This document shows positions 23,306-31,389 of a stretch of DNA of 64,000 nt, one piece after another. The DNA is from an uncultured Alphaproteobacteria bacterium (GTDB taxonomy: Bacteria; Pseudomonadota; Alphaproteobacteria; Micavibrionales; Micavibrionaceae). Location: NCBI GenBank assembly GCA_937934135.1, contig CALHAW010000009.1, forward strand, positions 1 to 64,000. The letters are read 5' to 3'. The notes beneath the pieces were generated by a model. That model searched no databases. It saw only the letters and a list, made by a program, of their open reading frames with translations, and was not told the DNA's origin. The first letter of the stretch is position 1. Every line of letters begins with the position of its first letter. The position numbers and the translations under genes were made by a program.

Positions 23306-25156
23306 CTAACGCATTGCCTCAACATTCACGTCATACACCGCCACAGGGCTTTTGGCGAACAGATTTATTTGCGTTAAATAAGGCTGTACCGCTTTATAAA
23401 TTGCGCTTTCTTTCACGCCCAAACGCGGCATATTCACTTGCTCTCCCATCAATGCTAATAACTGTTCAAAACGCCCACCCTCTTCAGGAAAGCGGATTAA
23501 ATTGACTTGCTCTGCACTGTTTAAACCAATTAATTTTGCGGTTTGGTATTTTGCCATTTCTAATCCGCCAATCTCATCAACCAAACCGACTGAACGCGCT
23601 TGCTCACCTGTCCAGACACGGCCTTTGGCAATATTGCGTACTTCCGCAACAGACATTTTGCGGCCCTTGGCAACACGGTCCAAAAACGCATTATATGTTT
23701 CATCAATCAAAACTGTCATGCGGTCACGTTGGCGCGCATTAAATGGCTGGTTCATTGACCAAATATCGGCATTTGCGCCCATTTGCGGGCCTTCCCAATT
23801 CACACCAACGTTCTCCCATAACGCGCTCGCCTCAAACTTACCCATTAAAACACCAATCGATCCTGTCAATGTGCCGCGTGAGGCAATAATCTTATCCGCA
23901 TCCGCCGCAACCCAATACCCACCCGAAGCCGCCGTCGCGCCCATAGAAACCACAACCTTCTTGCCTTTTTCTTTCGCCTTCACAACCGCCCGGCGAATGG
24001 TCTCTGACGCGGAAGGGCTTCCGCCTGGGCTATCAACGCGCAGAAGAATCGCCTCAATGCTATCATCCTCTGCGGCTTCGTTAATAAAGCCTGCAATCTC
24101 ACTACCGCTTGCGGCGCTTGGTGCTTCGCTCTCATCAATAATCGTGCCAGAAACATAAATTAATGCCACATCTTTTTCCGTTTTATCTGGTACAGGCGCA
24201 TGGCGGTATCGCGCATAAGACACCAAAATTGCCGCATCACTTTCTGGGTCACCCGTTACGGATCCCCGCATTTCAGAAAGCAAAATATCTGGATAATTCA
24301 GCCGGTCAATTAATCGATACTTCAGCGCTTCTTCCCCCGTCAATAAGCCCTGATCAACGTACCGCGCCAATTCCGTGATATTGACGTTACGATCATACGC
24401 AATCTGCCCCATCATCTGCGTCGATAGATTCCCAATGATGGACGTTAACATTTTTTCATTGGCATTGGATATTTGCGCATTGGTAAAATTTTCCATCGCG
24501 CTTTTAAATTCTTCACGCGTAAAAAATTCTGCCTTCACGCCCATTTTATCCATCGCATTTTTAGCAAACGGCATTTCAAAAGACGGGCCGGAAATAGAAA
24601 ACATGCCAATAGGCTGCATCCAAATTTCATCAAACGCACTGGCAAGGAAATATTGCGTTAATCCACCACCTGCATCTATATATGAAGGCGCATAAATCTT
24701 GGTAAATTTTTCGCTTTCATTAAAGACCATCAACGCATCACGGATTTCCTGAATATGCGCAATGTTAATGTGCGCGCCGTTCAGGCGAAAGACAATACCC
24801 TTCACCCTGTCATCATTTTTGGCCTGATGAATGGATTTAACAATGCCATGCAACGTTGGCGATATAAAAGGAAACGGGTCAAGCAAGCTTGGCCGGGTTG
24901 CAACCTCGGAAATCCCCTCCTCCAAATTAAACACCAACACCATTTTATCAGGCAATGGCTTTTGCGCTTCACCGGCAGAAAAAACAAGGATGGTTGATAC
25001 CAACGCCGACAATAAAATCATCGCACCAATCACCGTGCAGGTTTTAAGAACAGCCTTCCAAATAATCTGCGGCACGCTCATTAAGCTGCGGCGTTTTTTG
25101 GCAATCTCACCATCACGTTTTTGGGGTTTATAAAAATAAGAACTTAAATTTTTCAT
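23306..25156 (-). CDS. sppA: Signal peptide peptidase SppA, 67K type
   Basis: SppA is an inner-membrane serine protease that degrades released signal peptides. The 616-residue protein is the long, duplicated form. A membrane anchor covers about residues 30-55. The N-terminal S49 repeat carries the lysine of the dyad in TREEFKSAMENF, and the C-terminal repeat carries the serine in MGATAASGGYWVAADADKI. SPGGSPSASE and TGSIGVLMGKF are further family motifs. Both catalytic residues are present. It lies 9 nt downstream of aroC on the same strand, so the two are probably one operon. Confidence 0.94.
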   Translation of the reverse strand: MKNLSSYFYKPQKRDGEIAKKRRSLMSVPQIIWKAVLKTCTVIGAMILLSALVSTILVFSAGEAQKPLPDKMVLVFNLEEGISEVATRPSLLDPFPFISPTLHGIVKSIHQAKNDDRVKGIVFRLNGAHINIAHIQEIRDALMVFNESEKFTKIYAPSYIDAGGGLTQYFLASAFDEIWMQPIGMFSISGPSFEMPFAKNAMDKMGVKAEFFTREEFKSAMENFTNAQISNANEKMLTSIIGNLSTQMMGQIAYDRNVNITELARYVDQGLLTGEEALKYRLIDRLNYPDILLSEMRGSVTGDPESDAAILVSYARYRHAPVPDKTEKDVALIYVSGTIIDESEAPSAASGSEIAGFINEAAEDDSIEAILLRVDSPGGSPSASETIRRAVVKAKEKGKKVVVSMGATAASGGYWVAADADKIIASRGTLTGSIGVLMGKFEASALWENVGVNWEGPQMGANADIWSMNQPFNARQRDRMTVLIDETYNAFLDRVAKGRKMSVAEVRNIAKGRVWTGEQARSVGLVDEIGGLEMAKYQTAKLIGLNSAEQVNLIRFPEEGGRFEQLLALMGEQVNMPRLGVKESAIYKAVQPYLTQINLFAKSPVAVYDVNVEAMR

Positions 25157-25165
25157 ATGGGCGCT

Positions 25166-26236
25166 CTATAAACACTGCGCCTTATGGCGGAGCCAATGAT
25201 CCGCCAAAACACAAGCCATCATCGCCTCAACGACGGGCGTGCCACGTAGACCAACGCAGGGGTCATGACGTCCCTTGGTAATAATATCCGTTTCATTACC
25301 TGTTTTATCGATTGTTTTAACGGGCGTTAAAATAGAGCTGGTGGGTTTAAACGCAACACGCACCACGATGTCTTGGCCGCTTGAAATCCCACCCAAAATT
25401 CCGCCTGCATTATTAGAGGTAAAACCATCCTTCGTCATTTCATCGGCATTTTGTTCGCCGCCCCATTCAACGGCCTCAAAACCCGCGCCAATCTCAACGG
25501 CCTTGGTCGCATTAATGCTCATCATCGCCTTGGCAAGATCCGCATCAAGCTTATCATAAACAGGCGCTCCGAGGCCTGCGGGAATGCCGCTTGCGTGAAC
25601 CTCGACGATTGCGCCTGCGGATGATCCGTTTTTGCGTTGAGCATCGAGATAATCCGCCCATGTTTTTGCGGCCTCACTATCAGGACACCAGAATGGATTT
25701 TGGGAAACCTGATCCCAATCAAAATTATCACGGTTTATTTTATGCGGCCCCACCTGAACAACACAACCGCGAATGGAAACATCCGCGCCAATTTGCATCG
25801 CCAGAACTTTACGGGCAACCGCGCCGGCGGCGACGCGCATGGCGGTTTCGCGCGCGCTCGACCGGCCACCGCCGCGATAATCACGAATGCCATATTTTTC
25901 ATGATAGGTATAATCCGCATGGCCGGGGCGAAATTTATCTTTGATATCGCCATAATCTTTTGATTTTTGATCCACATTTTCAATCAGCAAGCCAATCGGC
26001 GCACCGGTTGTTTGCCCTTCAAACACACCAGACAGGATTTTTACCGCATCGGGTTCTTTACGTTGCGTGGTGAATTTATTCTGCCCTGGCTTACGCGCAT
26101 CAAGGTATTTTTGGATATCCCCTTCAGACAGCGCAATGCGCGGCGGCACGCCATCAACCACACAGCCAATGGCCGGACCGTGAGACTCACCGTATGTTGT
26201 ATACTGAAAGAGCTGACCAAATCTATTTCCAGACAT
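25166..26236 (-). CDS. aroC: Chorismate synthase
   Basis: AroC converts EPSP to chorismate with reduced FMN, the last step of the shikimate pathway. The 356-residue protein begins [20 protein letters not shown], the standard N-terminal signature. It also has [28 protein letters not shown] across residues 105-132 and the late motif [17 protein letters not shown]. The GRSSARET arginines and the histidines involved in FMN protonation are intact. AAAGGATAG precedes the ATG. sppA follows at 9 nt. Confidence 0.96.
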   Translation of the reverse strand: MSGNRFGQLFQYTTYGESHGPAIGCVVDGVPPRIALSEGDIQKYLDARKPGQNKFTTQRKEPDAVKILSGVFEGQTTGAPIGLLIENVDQKSKDYGDIKDKFRPGHADYTYHEKYGIRDYRGGGRSSARETAMRVAAGAVARKVLAMQIGADVSIRGCVVQVGPHKINRDNFDWDQVSQNPFWCPDSEAAKTWADYLDAQRKNGSSAGAIVEVHASGIPAGLGAPVYDKLDADLAKAMMSINATKAVEIGAGFEAVEWGGEQNADEMTKDGFTSNNAGGILGGISSGQDIVVRVAFKPTSSILTPVKTIDKTGNETDIITKGRHDPCVGLRGTPVVEAMMACVLADHWLRHKAQCL

Positions 26237-26401
26237 AGCTATCCTTTATAAAGTTATCCCACGCGCTAAGCGCTTCAGGACGGGCGCCAAAGCTTTGATA
26301 TTGAAATAAATTTCTGAAACGATTTCCTGACATTTTCAATATCTACCATAGAGCGCGTAGATATAAAAGGCGTTACAGCGGTGTAAATATTATTTTAATA
26401 A

Positions 26402-26430
26402 TTGACAATATGACAAATTATAGATAAACA
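26402..26430 (+). promoter_or_regulatory. Promoter of the TPR orphan (leaderless)
   Basis: TTGACA (26402-26407), a 17-nt spacer and TAAACA (26425-26430) end 7 nt before the ATG at 26438, and no Shine-Dalgarno sequence is present. Confidence 0.55.
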
Positions 26431-26437
26431 ACCTATT

Positions 26438-27448
26438 ATGAGTGTAGCAGTACAGGCAACAGGATCGTTTAACAGACAAAATCTATATGATTGCGTGAAG
26501 CGGGTACCATATAAAGAAGTGCGCCCAAAGCATGCGATTGAACGGAGTCTTACCCCTAAAATTCCCGAAGCCACATTGCTGTGGGGAGAAAGATTGTTAG
26601 ATAAGGGTTTCGGACAGGGATTGGACTTTATAAAAAATGCCGTTGCGAATGCAAATCAAGATAAAAAACCACAAATTATATATGCAACCGCCATTAAAAT
26701 TTTAGAACGGCATCAGAAATTTGACCTTTTAGATCAGGTATTATTGCATGCGTGCCAGCAACATCCCCACAATACCCGATTTAAAGCCACCTTAGCCAAA
26801 AGGCTCATCAAAAAAAATAAGCCTGATCTGGCTATAAAAATTCTCAAACCATTACATGAGAACGGTCACGGTAATACGCATATTGCCAACACTCTAGGCA
26901 ATGCCTATATCCATGCAGAACAACCACAACAGGCCATTAATACCCTCAAACCATTACATGAGGGCGGTCACGGTAATACGCATACTGCCAGCATCCTAGG
27001 CAATGCCTATGCCAGTACACAGGATCTCTCTGGCTTTTTTAGCATTAAAGATGACATAAAACCGCAAGTACATCGTGATTTTCTTCAAGCAAAGCTTAAT
27101 TTTTTGAACAATGAACAACAAAAAGTGAAGGATATTTTACGGCCCTATATAGAAAAAGATTTTGACAATCTGGGACATAGAATAAATGTTATTTCATTAT
27201 TTTCTGCATGCCTACCCAATGATAGTCAGGTTGCAAAATCTATATTTGAATCACTGAACGAAGATGTCTTTCAGCGCATTATGATGCAACGAATAGAATG
27301 GATGACAAACCCTTTAAAGGTTGAAGTTCTGGATATTAATTTTTCTGATGCGCAAAGACTTTTTGCAGAAGGCGCCAGCGCCGTCAGCGCCGCAGACCTT
27401 AAAAAAGCGGGCATTATGGGTCCTAGGCCGCCTCATCCTTCGGCTTAG
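26438..27448 (+). CDS. TPR-containing orphan protein (336 aa)
   Basis: The 336-residue product has no signal peptide. Its middle (about residues 100-210) consists of tetratricopeptide-like helical repeats. Two successive 34-residue units, both reading LKPLHE-GGHGNTH or close to it and ending LGNAY, are nearly identical in protein and DNA, so a recent tandem duplication is likely. The C-terminal third is helical with no recognised motif and ends in SAADLKKAGIMGPRPPHPSA. TPR modules bind peptides, so a scaffold or partner-binding role is possible. The start follows a TTGACA/TAAACA promoter by 7 nt, with no ribosome binding site. The 3' end overlaps fabI, on the opposite strand, by 26 nt. Confidence 0.65.
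   Translation: MSVAVQATGSFNRQNLYDCVKRVPYKEVRPKHAIERSLTPKIPEATLLWGERLLDKGFGQGLDFIKNAVANANQDKKPQIIYATAIKILERHQKFDLLDQVLLHACQQHPHNTRFKATLAKRLIKKNKPDLAIKILKPLHENGHGNTHIANTLGNAYIHAEQPQQAINTLKPLHEGGHGNTHTASILGNAYASTQDLSGFFSIKDDIKPQVHRDFLQAKLNFLNNEQQKVKDILRPYIEKDFDNLGHRINVISLFSACLPNDSQVAKSIFESLNEDVFQRIMMQRIEWMTNPLKVEVLDINFSDAQRLFAEGASAVSAADLKKAGIMGPRPPHPSA
26843..27010 (+). repeat. Tandem 102-bp (34-codon) repeat inside the TPR orphan
   Basis: Segments 26843-26908 and 26945-27010 match at 60 of 66 positions with a period of 102 bp, which is exactly 34 codons, the length of one TPR unit. The differences are all transitions. Confidence 0.8.
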
Positions 27449-28295
27449 TCGGGGCGAAGGACTGCAATAATTCTGCGGTTTCGGCGGCGCTGTCTACGGC
27501 GCACATGCCGACAGTGTGATATCCGCTATCGACGTGTAGGCATTCCCCTGTGACGCCGCTGCCCAAATCAGAGAGCAAGAACAAGCCCGAACGGCCAACA
27601 TCTTCGATGGTGACATTACGACGGAGCGGCGCGTTGAGTTCATTCCATTTCAAAATTGCGCGGAAATCACCAATACCTGACGCGGCCAAAGTTTTGATAG
27701 GTCCCGCAGAAATAGAGTTCACGCGAATATTCTGCGGCCCCAAATCATTCGCCAAATATTTCACCGAAGCCTCCAACGCGGCCTTTGCCACGCCCATGAC
27801 GTTATAATGCGGCATCACTTGTTCTGCCCCATAATAGGTCAATGTCACGAGGCTGCCGCCATCCTTCATTAATGGCGCGGCGCGTTTGGCTACAGCGGTG
27901 AAAGAAAATACGGAAATATCCATTGTTTTCAAGAAGTTATCGCGTGTCGTGTCAACATAAAGCCCATCTAGTTCATTTTTATCCGAAAAGGCAATACCAT
28001 GGACAATAAAGTCGATTTTACCCCATTTTGCTTCAATTTCAGCAAAAACGGCATCAATGCTTCCCTCATCCGTCACATCACAGGGTAAGATAATGTCTGA
28101 CCCCACGCTTTCTGCCAATGGTTTTACGCGTTTTAAAAGCGCATCCCCTTGATAAGTAAAGGCTAATTCCGCGCCAGCTTCGTGTGCGCATCGGGAAATA
28201 CCCCATGCGATTGAGCGATCATTGGCAACCCCCATGACAAGGCCACGTTTGCCCTCTAACCATTGTTTTGCGCCATTTTTTGATGATTCTGTCAT
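27423..28295 (-). CDS. fabI: Enoyl-[acyl-carrier-protein] reductase (NADH) FabI
   Basis: FabI reduces trans-2-enoyl-ACP in the last step of each fatty-acid elongation round. The 290-residue protein is a short-chain dehydrogenase with the FabI version of the cofactor site, GLVMGVANDRSIAWGIS (about 14-30). The catalytic region TYYGAEQVMPHYNVMGVAKAA (about 154-174) has the Tyr and Lys pair. The following SISAGPIKTLAASGI segment is typical. The N-terminus is slightly longer than usual. AAGGT precedes the ATG. The 3' end overlaps the TPR orphan, which converges with it. Confidence 0.94.
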   Translation of the reverse strand: MTESSKNGAKQWLEGKRGLVMGVANDRSIAWGISRCAHEAGAELAFTYQGDALLKRVKPLAESVGSDIILPCDVTDEGSIDAVFAEIEAKWGKIDFIVHGIAFSDKNELDGLYVDTTRDNFLKTMDISVFSFTAVAKRAAPLMKDGGSLVTLTYYGAEQVMPHYNVMGVAKAALEASVKYLANDLGPQNIRVNSISAGPIKTLAASGIGDFRAILKWNELNAPLRRNVTIEDVGRSGLFLLSDLGSGVTGECLHVDSGYHTVGMCAVDSAAETAELLQSFAPTKPKDEAA

Positions 28296-28380
28296 TTTTT
28301 ACCTTAATTTTCAAAAATAATTCCTATCCTACACATATTCAACCGCCCGTCTAGCCTCAAATCCGCTCTCTCTTTGGCAT

Positions 28381-28410
28381 TTGTTAACTATTTTCGGATA
28401 GAATCATAAT
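28381..28410 (+). promoter_or_regulatory. Promoter of the 28418 orphan (leaderless)
   Basis: TTGTTA (28381-28386), an 18-nt spacer and CATAAT (28405-28410) end 7 nt before the ATG at 28418. This favours that ATG over in-frame ones at 28445 and 28460. Confidence 0.45.
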
Positions 28411-28417
28411 TGAATTC

Positions 28418-30118
28418 ATGTGTTTACACACACAAACAGGGGCAATGGGGTCTTTATCAATGACCGTAGATTTAAATATTATTCAAAAGACATGCCGTGC
28501 GATGCAAAAAGGCGTCGCGCTGGCCTATCCTGGGTTGCGCCTGCATTTTATTTATCACAAGCGGGGTAAGTTAAAAGAATCCCTCGCCCTTGCCGAACAT
28601 GACATTATTACCCATCCTGCCGGTCAGGCTGCGATGGCGATTATCCGAAAGCATACCAAAACAGAAGGATCTTCTTTTGTTGGGTTGGCGATTGCCAATG
28701 AAAAGAAAATGATGGGTTTAAAAAACATCGATAGATTAATTGCGCTTTTGAATGTAAACACCGACGAATTTAAAACAGAAGAAGAAGCATTGGCGCAAAT
28801 TTACCACATGACATGGCACGCCATTGATCTGTATGAAATTCGTCAGCAACCTGCCTATAAGGGGAAGTTTAAATCTGGCCCGATGGTACCAAAAAGATCA
28901 CCGCTTAATATTGCCAAAGCGCATTTGCAGGCCGATGCCTTTGCGGCGACATTGGCGGCGTTAAACGATAAAACTGACCTCATGAAAATGATTACAGAAA
29001 AGCGCGGCGTTCAAACCCTTAGCCCGTTACAAAATTTTAAAGCGGAAGACTTCCCGTTTGTTATTGCGCTTGATGCGTGCCGTTTTGCAATTAAAGAGCT
29101 TGCCCTTTTTGATAAGCAACCAGATGAATTTATCGCCACGGCGCGCCGTGTTTCGATTGAAGTGGGACATACATTCGACAGCGCCAATATCCAACAATGG
29201 TGGGATTTCAGCATCCCCGCACAAGACATGGCATGGCGTGGCTTTAACCAAGAACAGATATTAGGCGCCGCCGTCAATGTTTGTGAAGACCCGTTCGTGC
29301 GTTCTATTGGATATATGATTGAGGAAGTATCAGGCATTGAACCCGCTTCATCAGAAAGTTTGGAACATAGCTATAACGCGTTCATGGACCCTGAGGTTAA
29401 CATGAAGCTTCACCGTGAAATGGTCGATAGTGTTTTTGAAGATATCATTGCCCAAGGGATTTCAGAAAAAAGCAGCCGCCCCTTTTTAGATTTAGCCAAT
29501 GAACAAAATGAAGAATTAACCGAAGGCCGTTTCTTAGGCTGGTGCGCCGCCGCATTACAAGGCGCCGCCAAAGCATTTGAAGGCGCCATCCAAAATGGAG
29601 CATCACCCGACCAAGCTGCCCGCATGCATTTCCAAGGCAGTCGCGGGGAAGAAACCAGCGATAAAGAAAGTTGGGACACATTATTGGATTTAGGAAATAA
29701 GATTGTTGATCAACGCCGGCAGGGCGCCGCCGTAACCATGGGACATATTGCAGAAATTTGTCACAACAACCCTAATTTTGCGCCCGTGCTGGATTCATTG
29801 AAAATAACAATGAATGACCCTGCCTATATCCAAAAACTGGAAGCATCGAACGATTTGGCTTTTGTACCAAACGCGCCATCAATTCAAGGACCCGCACCAA
29901 AAGGACCAGAAGTCAAAGGCCCCGAATTGGGACCCAAAGCGCCAACACCCAATATGCCAACACCAACGCCAATGCCAGCCTTTGCGCCATCCGCACCAGG
30001 AATGGGCGGCGGTATGGGTAACAATAACCGTATGGCGCAGATCATGCGTCAACGCCAATTAGAGGCACAAAAACAAGCCGCAGAGCAATCCAACATACAA
30101 GGTGAAAACACCGAATAA
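28418..30118 (+). CDS. Large hypothetical protein with proline-rich C-terminus (566 aa)
   Basis: I do not recognise a family. Residues 1-480 are mainly helical and soluble, with conserved-looking segments such as IYHMTWHAIDLYE (about 128-140), FNQEQILGAAVN and WDFSIPAQDM. Residues 485-535 are a low-complexity linker of Pro, Gly, Ala, Lys and Met repeats (GPAPKGPEVKGPELGPKAP), followed by a Gly/Met/Asn stretch and a Gln-rich basic end. GC content is like that of housekeeping genes, so it is probably a long-standing lineage gene and not a recent import. It starts 7 nt after a CATAAT box and ends at a strong terminator. It is divergent from fabI. Confidence 0.65.
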   Translation: MCLHTQTGAMGSLSMTVDLNIIQKTCRAMQKGVALAYPGLRLHFIYHKRGKLKESLALAEHDIITHPAGQAAMAIIRKHTKTEGSSFVGLAIANEKKMMGLKNIDRLIALLNVNTDEFKTEEEALAQIYHMTWHAIDLYEIRQQPAYKGKFKSGPMVPKRSPLNIAKAHLQADAFAATLAALNDKTDLMKMITEKRGVQTLSPLQNFKAEDFPFVIALDACRFAIKELALFDKQPDEFIATARRVSIEVGHTFDSANIQQWWDFSIPAQDMAWRGFNQEQILGAAVNVCEDPFVRSIGYMIEEVSGIEPASSESLEHSYNAFMDPEVNMKLHREMVDSVFEDIIAQGISEKSSRPFLDLANEQNEELTEGRFLGWCAAALQGAAKAFEGAIQNGASPDQAARMHFQGSRGEETSDKESWDTLLDLGNKIVDQRRQGAAVTMGHIAEICHNNPNFAPVLDSLKITMNDPAYIQKLEASNDLAFVPNAPSIQGPAPKGPEVKGPELGPKAPTPNMPTPTPMPAFAPSAPGMGGGMGNNNRMAQIMRQRQLEAQKQAAEQSNIQGENTE

Positions 30119-30120
30119 TA

Positions 30121-30150
30121 AAAAAGCCGCTTAGAGTTAAGCGGCTTTTT
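30121..30150. terminator. Bidirectional rho-independent terminator
   Basis: A perfect 13-bp stem, AAAAAGCCGCTTA (30121-30133) and TAAGCGGCTTTTT (30138-30150), closes a GAGT loop and gives a T-run on either strand. It lies between two convergent genes and can end both transcripts. Confidence 0.9.
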
Positions 30151-30169
30151 CGTGAAATGTTTGAATGGC

Positions 30170-30649
30170 TTAACTTACAATTTGCCAATCGCCATTTGGC
30201 TGTTCGCAAGCAATGCCGTAACCCGTTTCTTCCTTGCCACCAACATAGATTGTTTGTTGATATTCACGACAATAGCGCCCTGTTTCGGCGGCCTTACCTT
30301 CGCGTGTTGGCGTAACCGTACCGGAATTACCGCTTTCAGGGTTGCTCCACGCGATTGTTTCCCCGATAGGCGCGCTGTGCGCTTGGGAATTTGCACGGTT
30401 TGCATAAGCAATATCTGCCTTATCAAGGGAGCGACCAATTTCACTACCGACAAGTCCCCCAATAAGAACACCGATACCCGTTGCCCAAAGCTGTCCATTG
30501 CCCCCGCCCACTTGCGCGCCGAGAATACCGCCAATGACCGCGCCACTGGCGACGCCGACTCTTTGTTTTGTGCCGGCATCCTGAAGGGCTTCACACCCTG
30601 CCAAGCCGATAGAAGCAATCATTGCCGTTAATAATAAAATTTTTTTCAT
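30170..30649 (-). CDS. Glycine-zipper outer-membrane lipoprotein (17 kDa antigen type)
   Basis: Starting at the ATG at 30649 (AAAGACGG upstream), the 159-residue product has a lipoprotein signal MKKILLLTAMIASIGLAGC with the lipobox LAGC and acylated C19. A glycine-zipper region follows, with GAVIGGILGAQVGGG and GIGVLIGGLVGSEIG (about 34-68), then a C-terminal domain with GRYCREYQQTIYVGG and a second cysteine, as in the rickettsial 17-kDa surface antigen family. These are outer-membrane lipoproteins of unknown molecular role. Longer in-frame starts upstream lack a plausible signal peptide. It converges with the 28418 gene at a shared terminator. Confidence 0.85.
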   Translation of the reverse strand: MKKILLLTAMIASIGLAGCEALQDAGTKQRVGVASGAVIGGILGAQVGGGNGQLWATGIGVLIGGLVGSEIGRSLDKADIAYANRANSQAHSAPIGETIAWSNPESGNSGTVTPTREGKAAETGRYCREYQQTIYVGGKEETGYGIACEQPNGDWQIVS

Positions 30650-30744
30650 TTGATACCGTCTTTCATATTTGCGATTCTGTAATCTACCATTAAGGTACAA
30701 ATGAAATTAGACAGAAAAAAGGCCGAAAAAAGGTTTTTACCAAA

Positions 30745-31365
30745 ATGAACACAGAAAAAGAGCAAAGCACACCATTCACCCCCCCTGCAAACCCGTACAT
30801 GTTATTTGACGATTGGTTTAAGCAGGCGGAAAAGACAGAAATTAATGACCCTGGCGCAATGTGTTTGGCAACAATTTCCAAGGATGGATTCCCTGCCGCA
30901 CGGATGGTGTTGTTAAAAGAAGCCGATGAGCGCGGCTTTAAATTTCACAGCAACGGACAAAGCCGTAAGGGAAAAGAGCTAGAACAAAATTCAAATGCGG
31001 CGCTTTGTTTTCATTGGAAAAGCCTGCGTAAGCAAGTGCGCGTTGAAGGTGTTATCTATTCTGTTGGGGAAGCAGAATCTACCACTTATTTCAGAACCCG
31101 TACCAGACAAAGCCAAATTGGCGCATGGGCATCACAACAATCCAACGCATTAGACACTTATCAAACGCTTCTTGATGCGCATGGCCATTACCAAGAAAAA
31201 TTTAAAAATGAAGAACAAATTCCAAAGCCAGAATATTGGGTGGGATATAGATTAGAACCAACCCTTTTCGAATTTTGGCAGGACGGCACGCATCGCCTGC
31301 ACCAACGCCACGTTTATATTCCTGATGATCAGGGGGAGTGGAGTATTGGGATGCTATACCCTTAA
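30745..31365 (+). CDS. pdxH: Pyridoxamine 5'-phosphate oxidase
   Basis: PdxH oxidises pyridoxamine or pyridoxine 5'-phosphate to PLP with FMN. The 206-residue protein has the FMN-binding N-terminal half (AMCLATISKDGFPAARMVLLK, about 38-58, and SRKGKELEQNSNAALCFHWKSL) and the C-terminal dimerisation segment LEPTLFEFWQDGTHRLHQR followed by the usual end. The family's final residues are typically RLAP, and here the end is GMLYP. AAAGG lies a few nt before the ATG. htpG follows 24 nt later on the same strand. Confidence 0.93.
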   Translation: MNTEKEQSTPFTPPANPYMLFDDWFKQAEKTEINDPGAMCLATISKDGFPAARMVLLKEADERGFKFHSNGQSRKGKELEQNSNAALCFHWKSLRKQVRVEGVIYSVGEAESTTYFRTRTRQSQIGAWASQQSNALDTYQTLLDAHGHYQEKFKNEEQIPKPEYWVGYRLEPTLFEFWQDGTHRLHQRHVYIPDDQGEWSIGMLYP

Positions 31366-31389
31366 TTTTTTTTACAAAAAGAGAGCAAC

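Noticed and set aside
23203..23505. Frame beginning with an isoleucine-rich hydrophobic stretch after the HAD gene
   Set aside because: Most of it is antisense to sppA; the hydrophobic start comes from an AT-rich spacer with ATAATAATA runs.
26843..27010. CRISPR-like array
   Set aside because: The two repeats are in-frame 34-codon TPR units, not short repeats with unique spacers.
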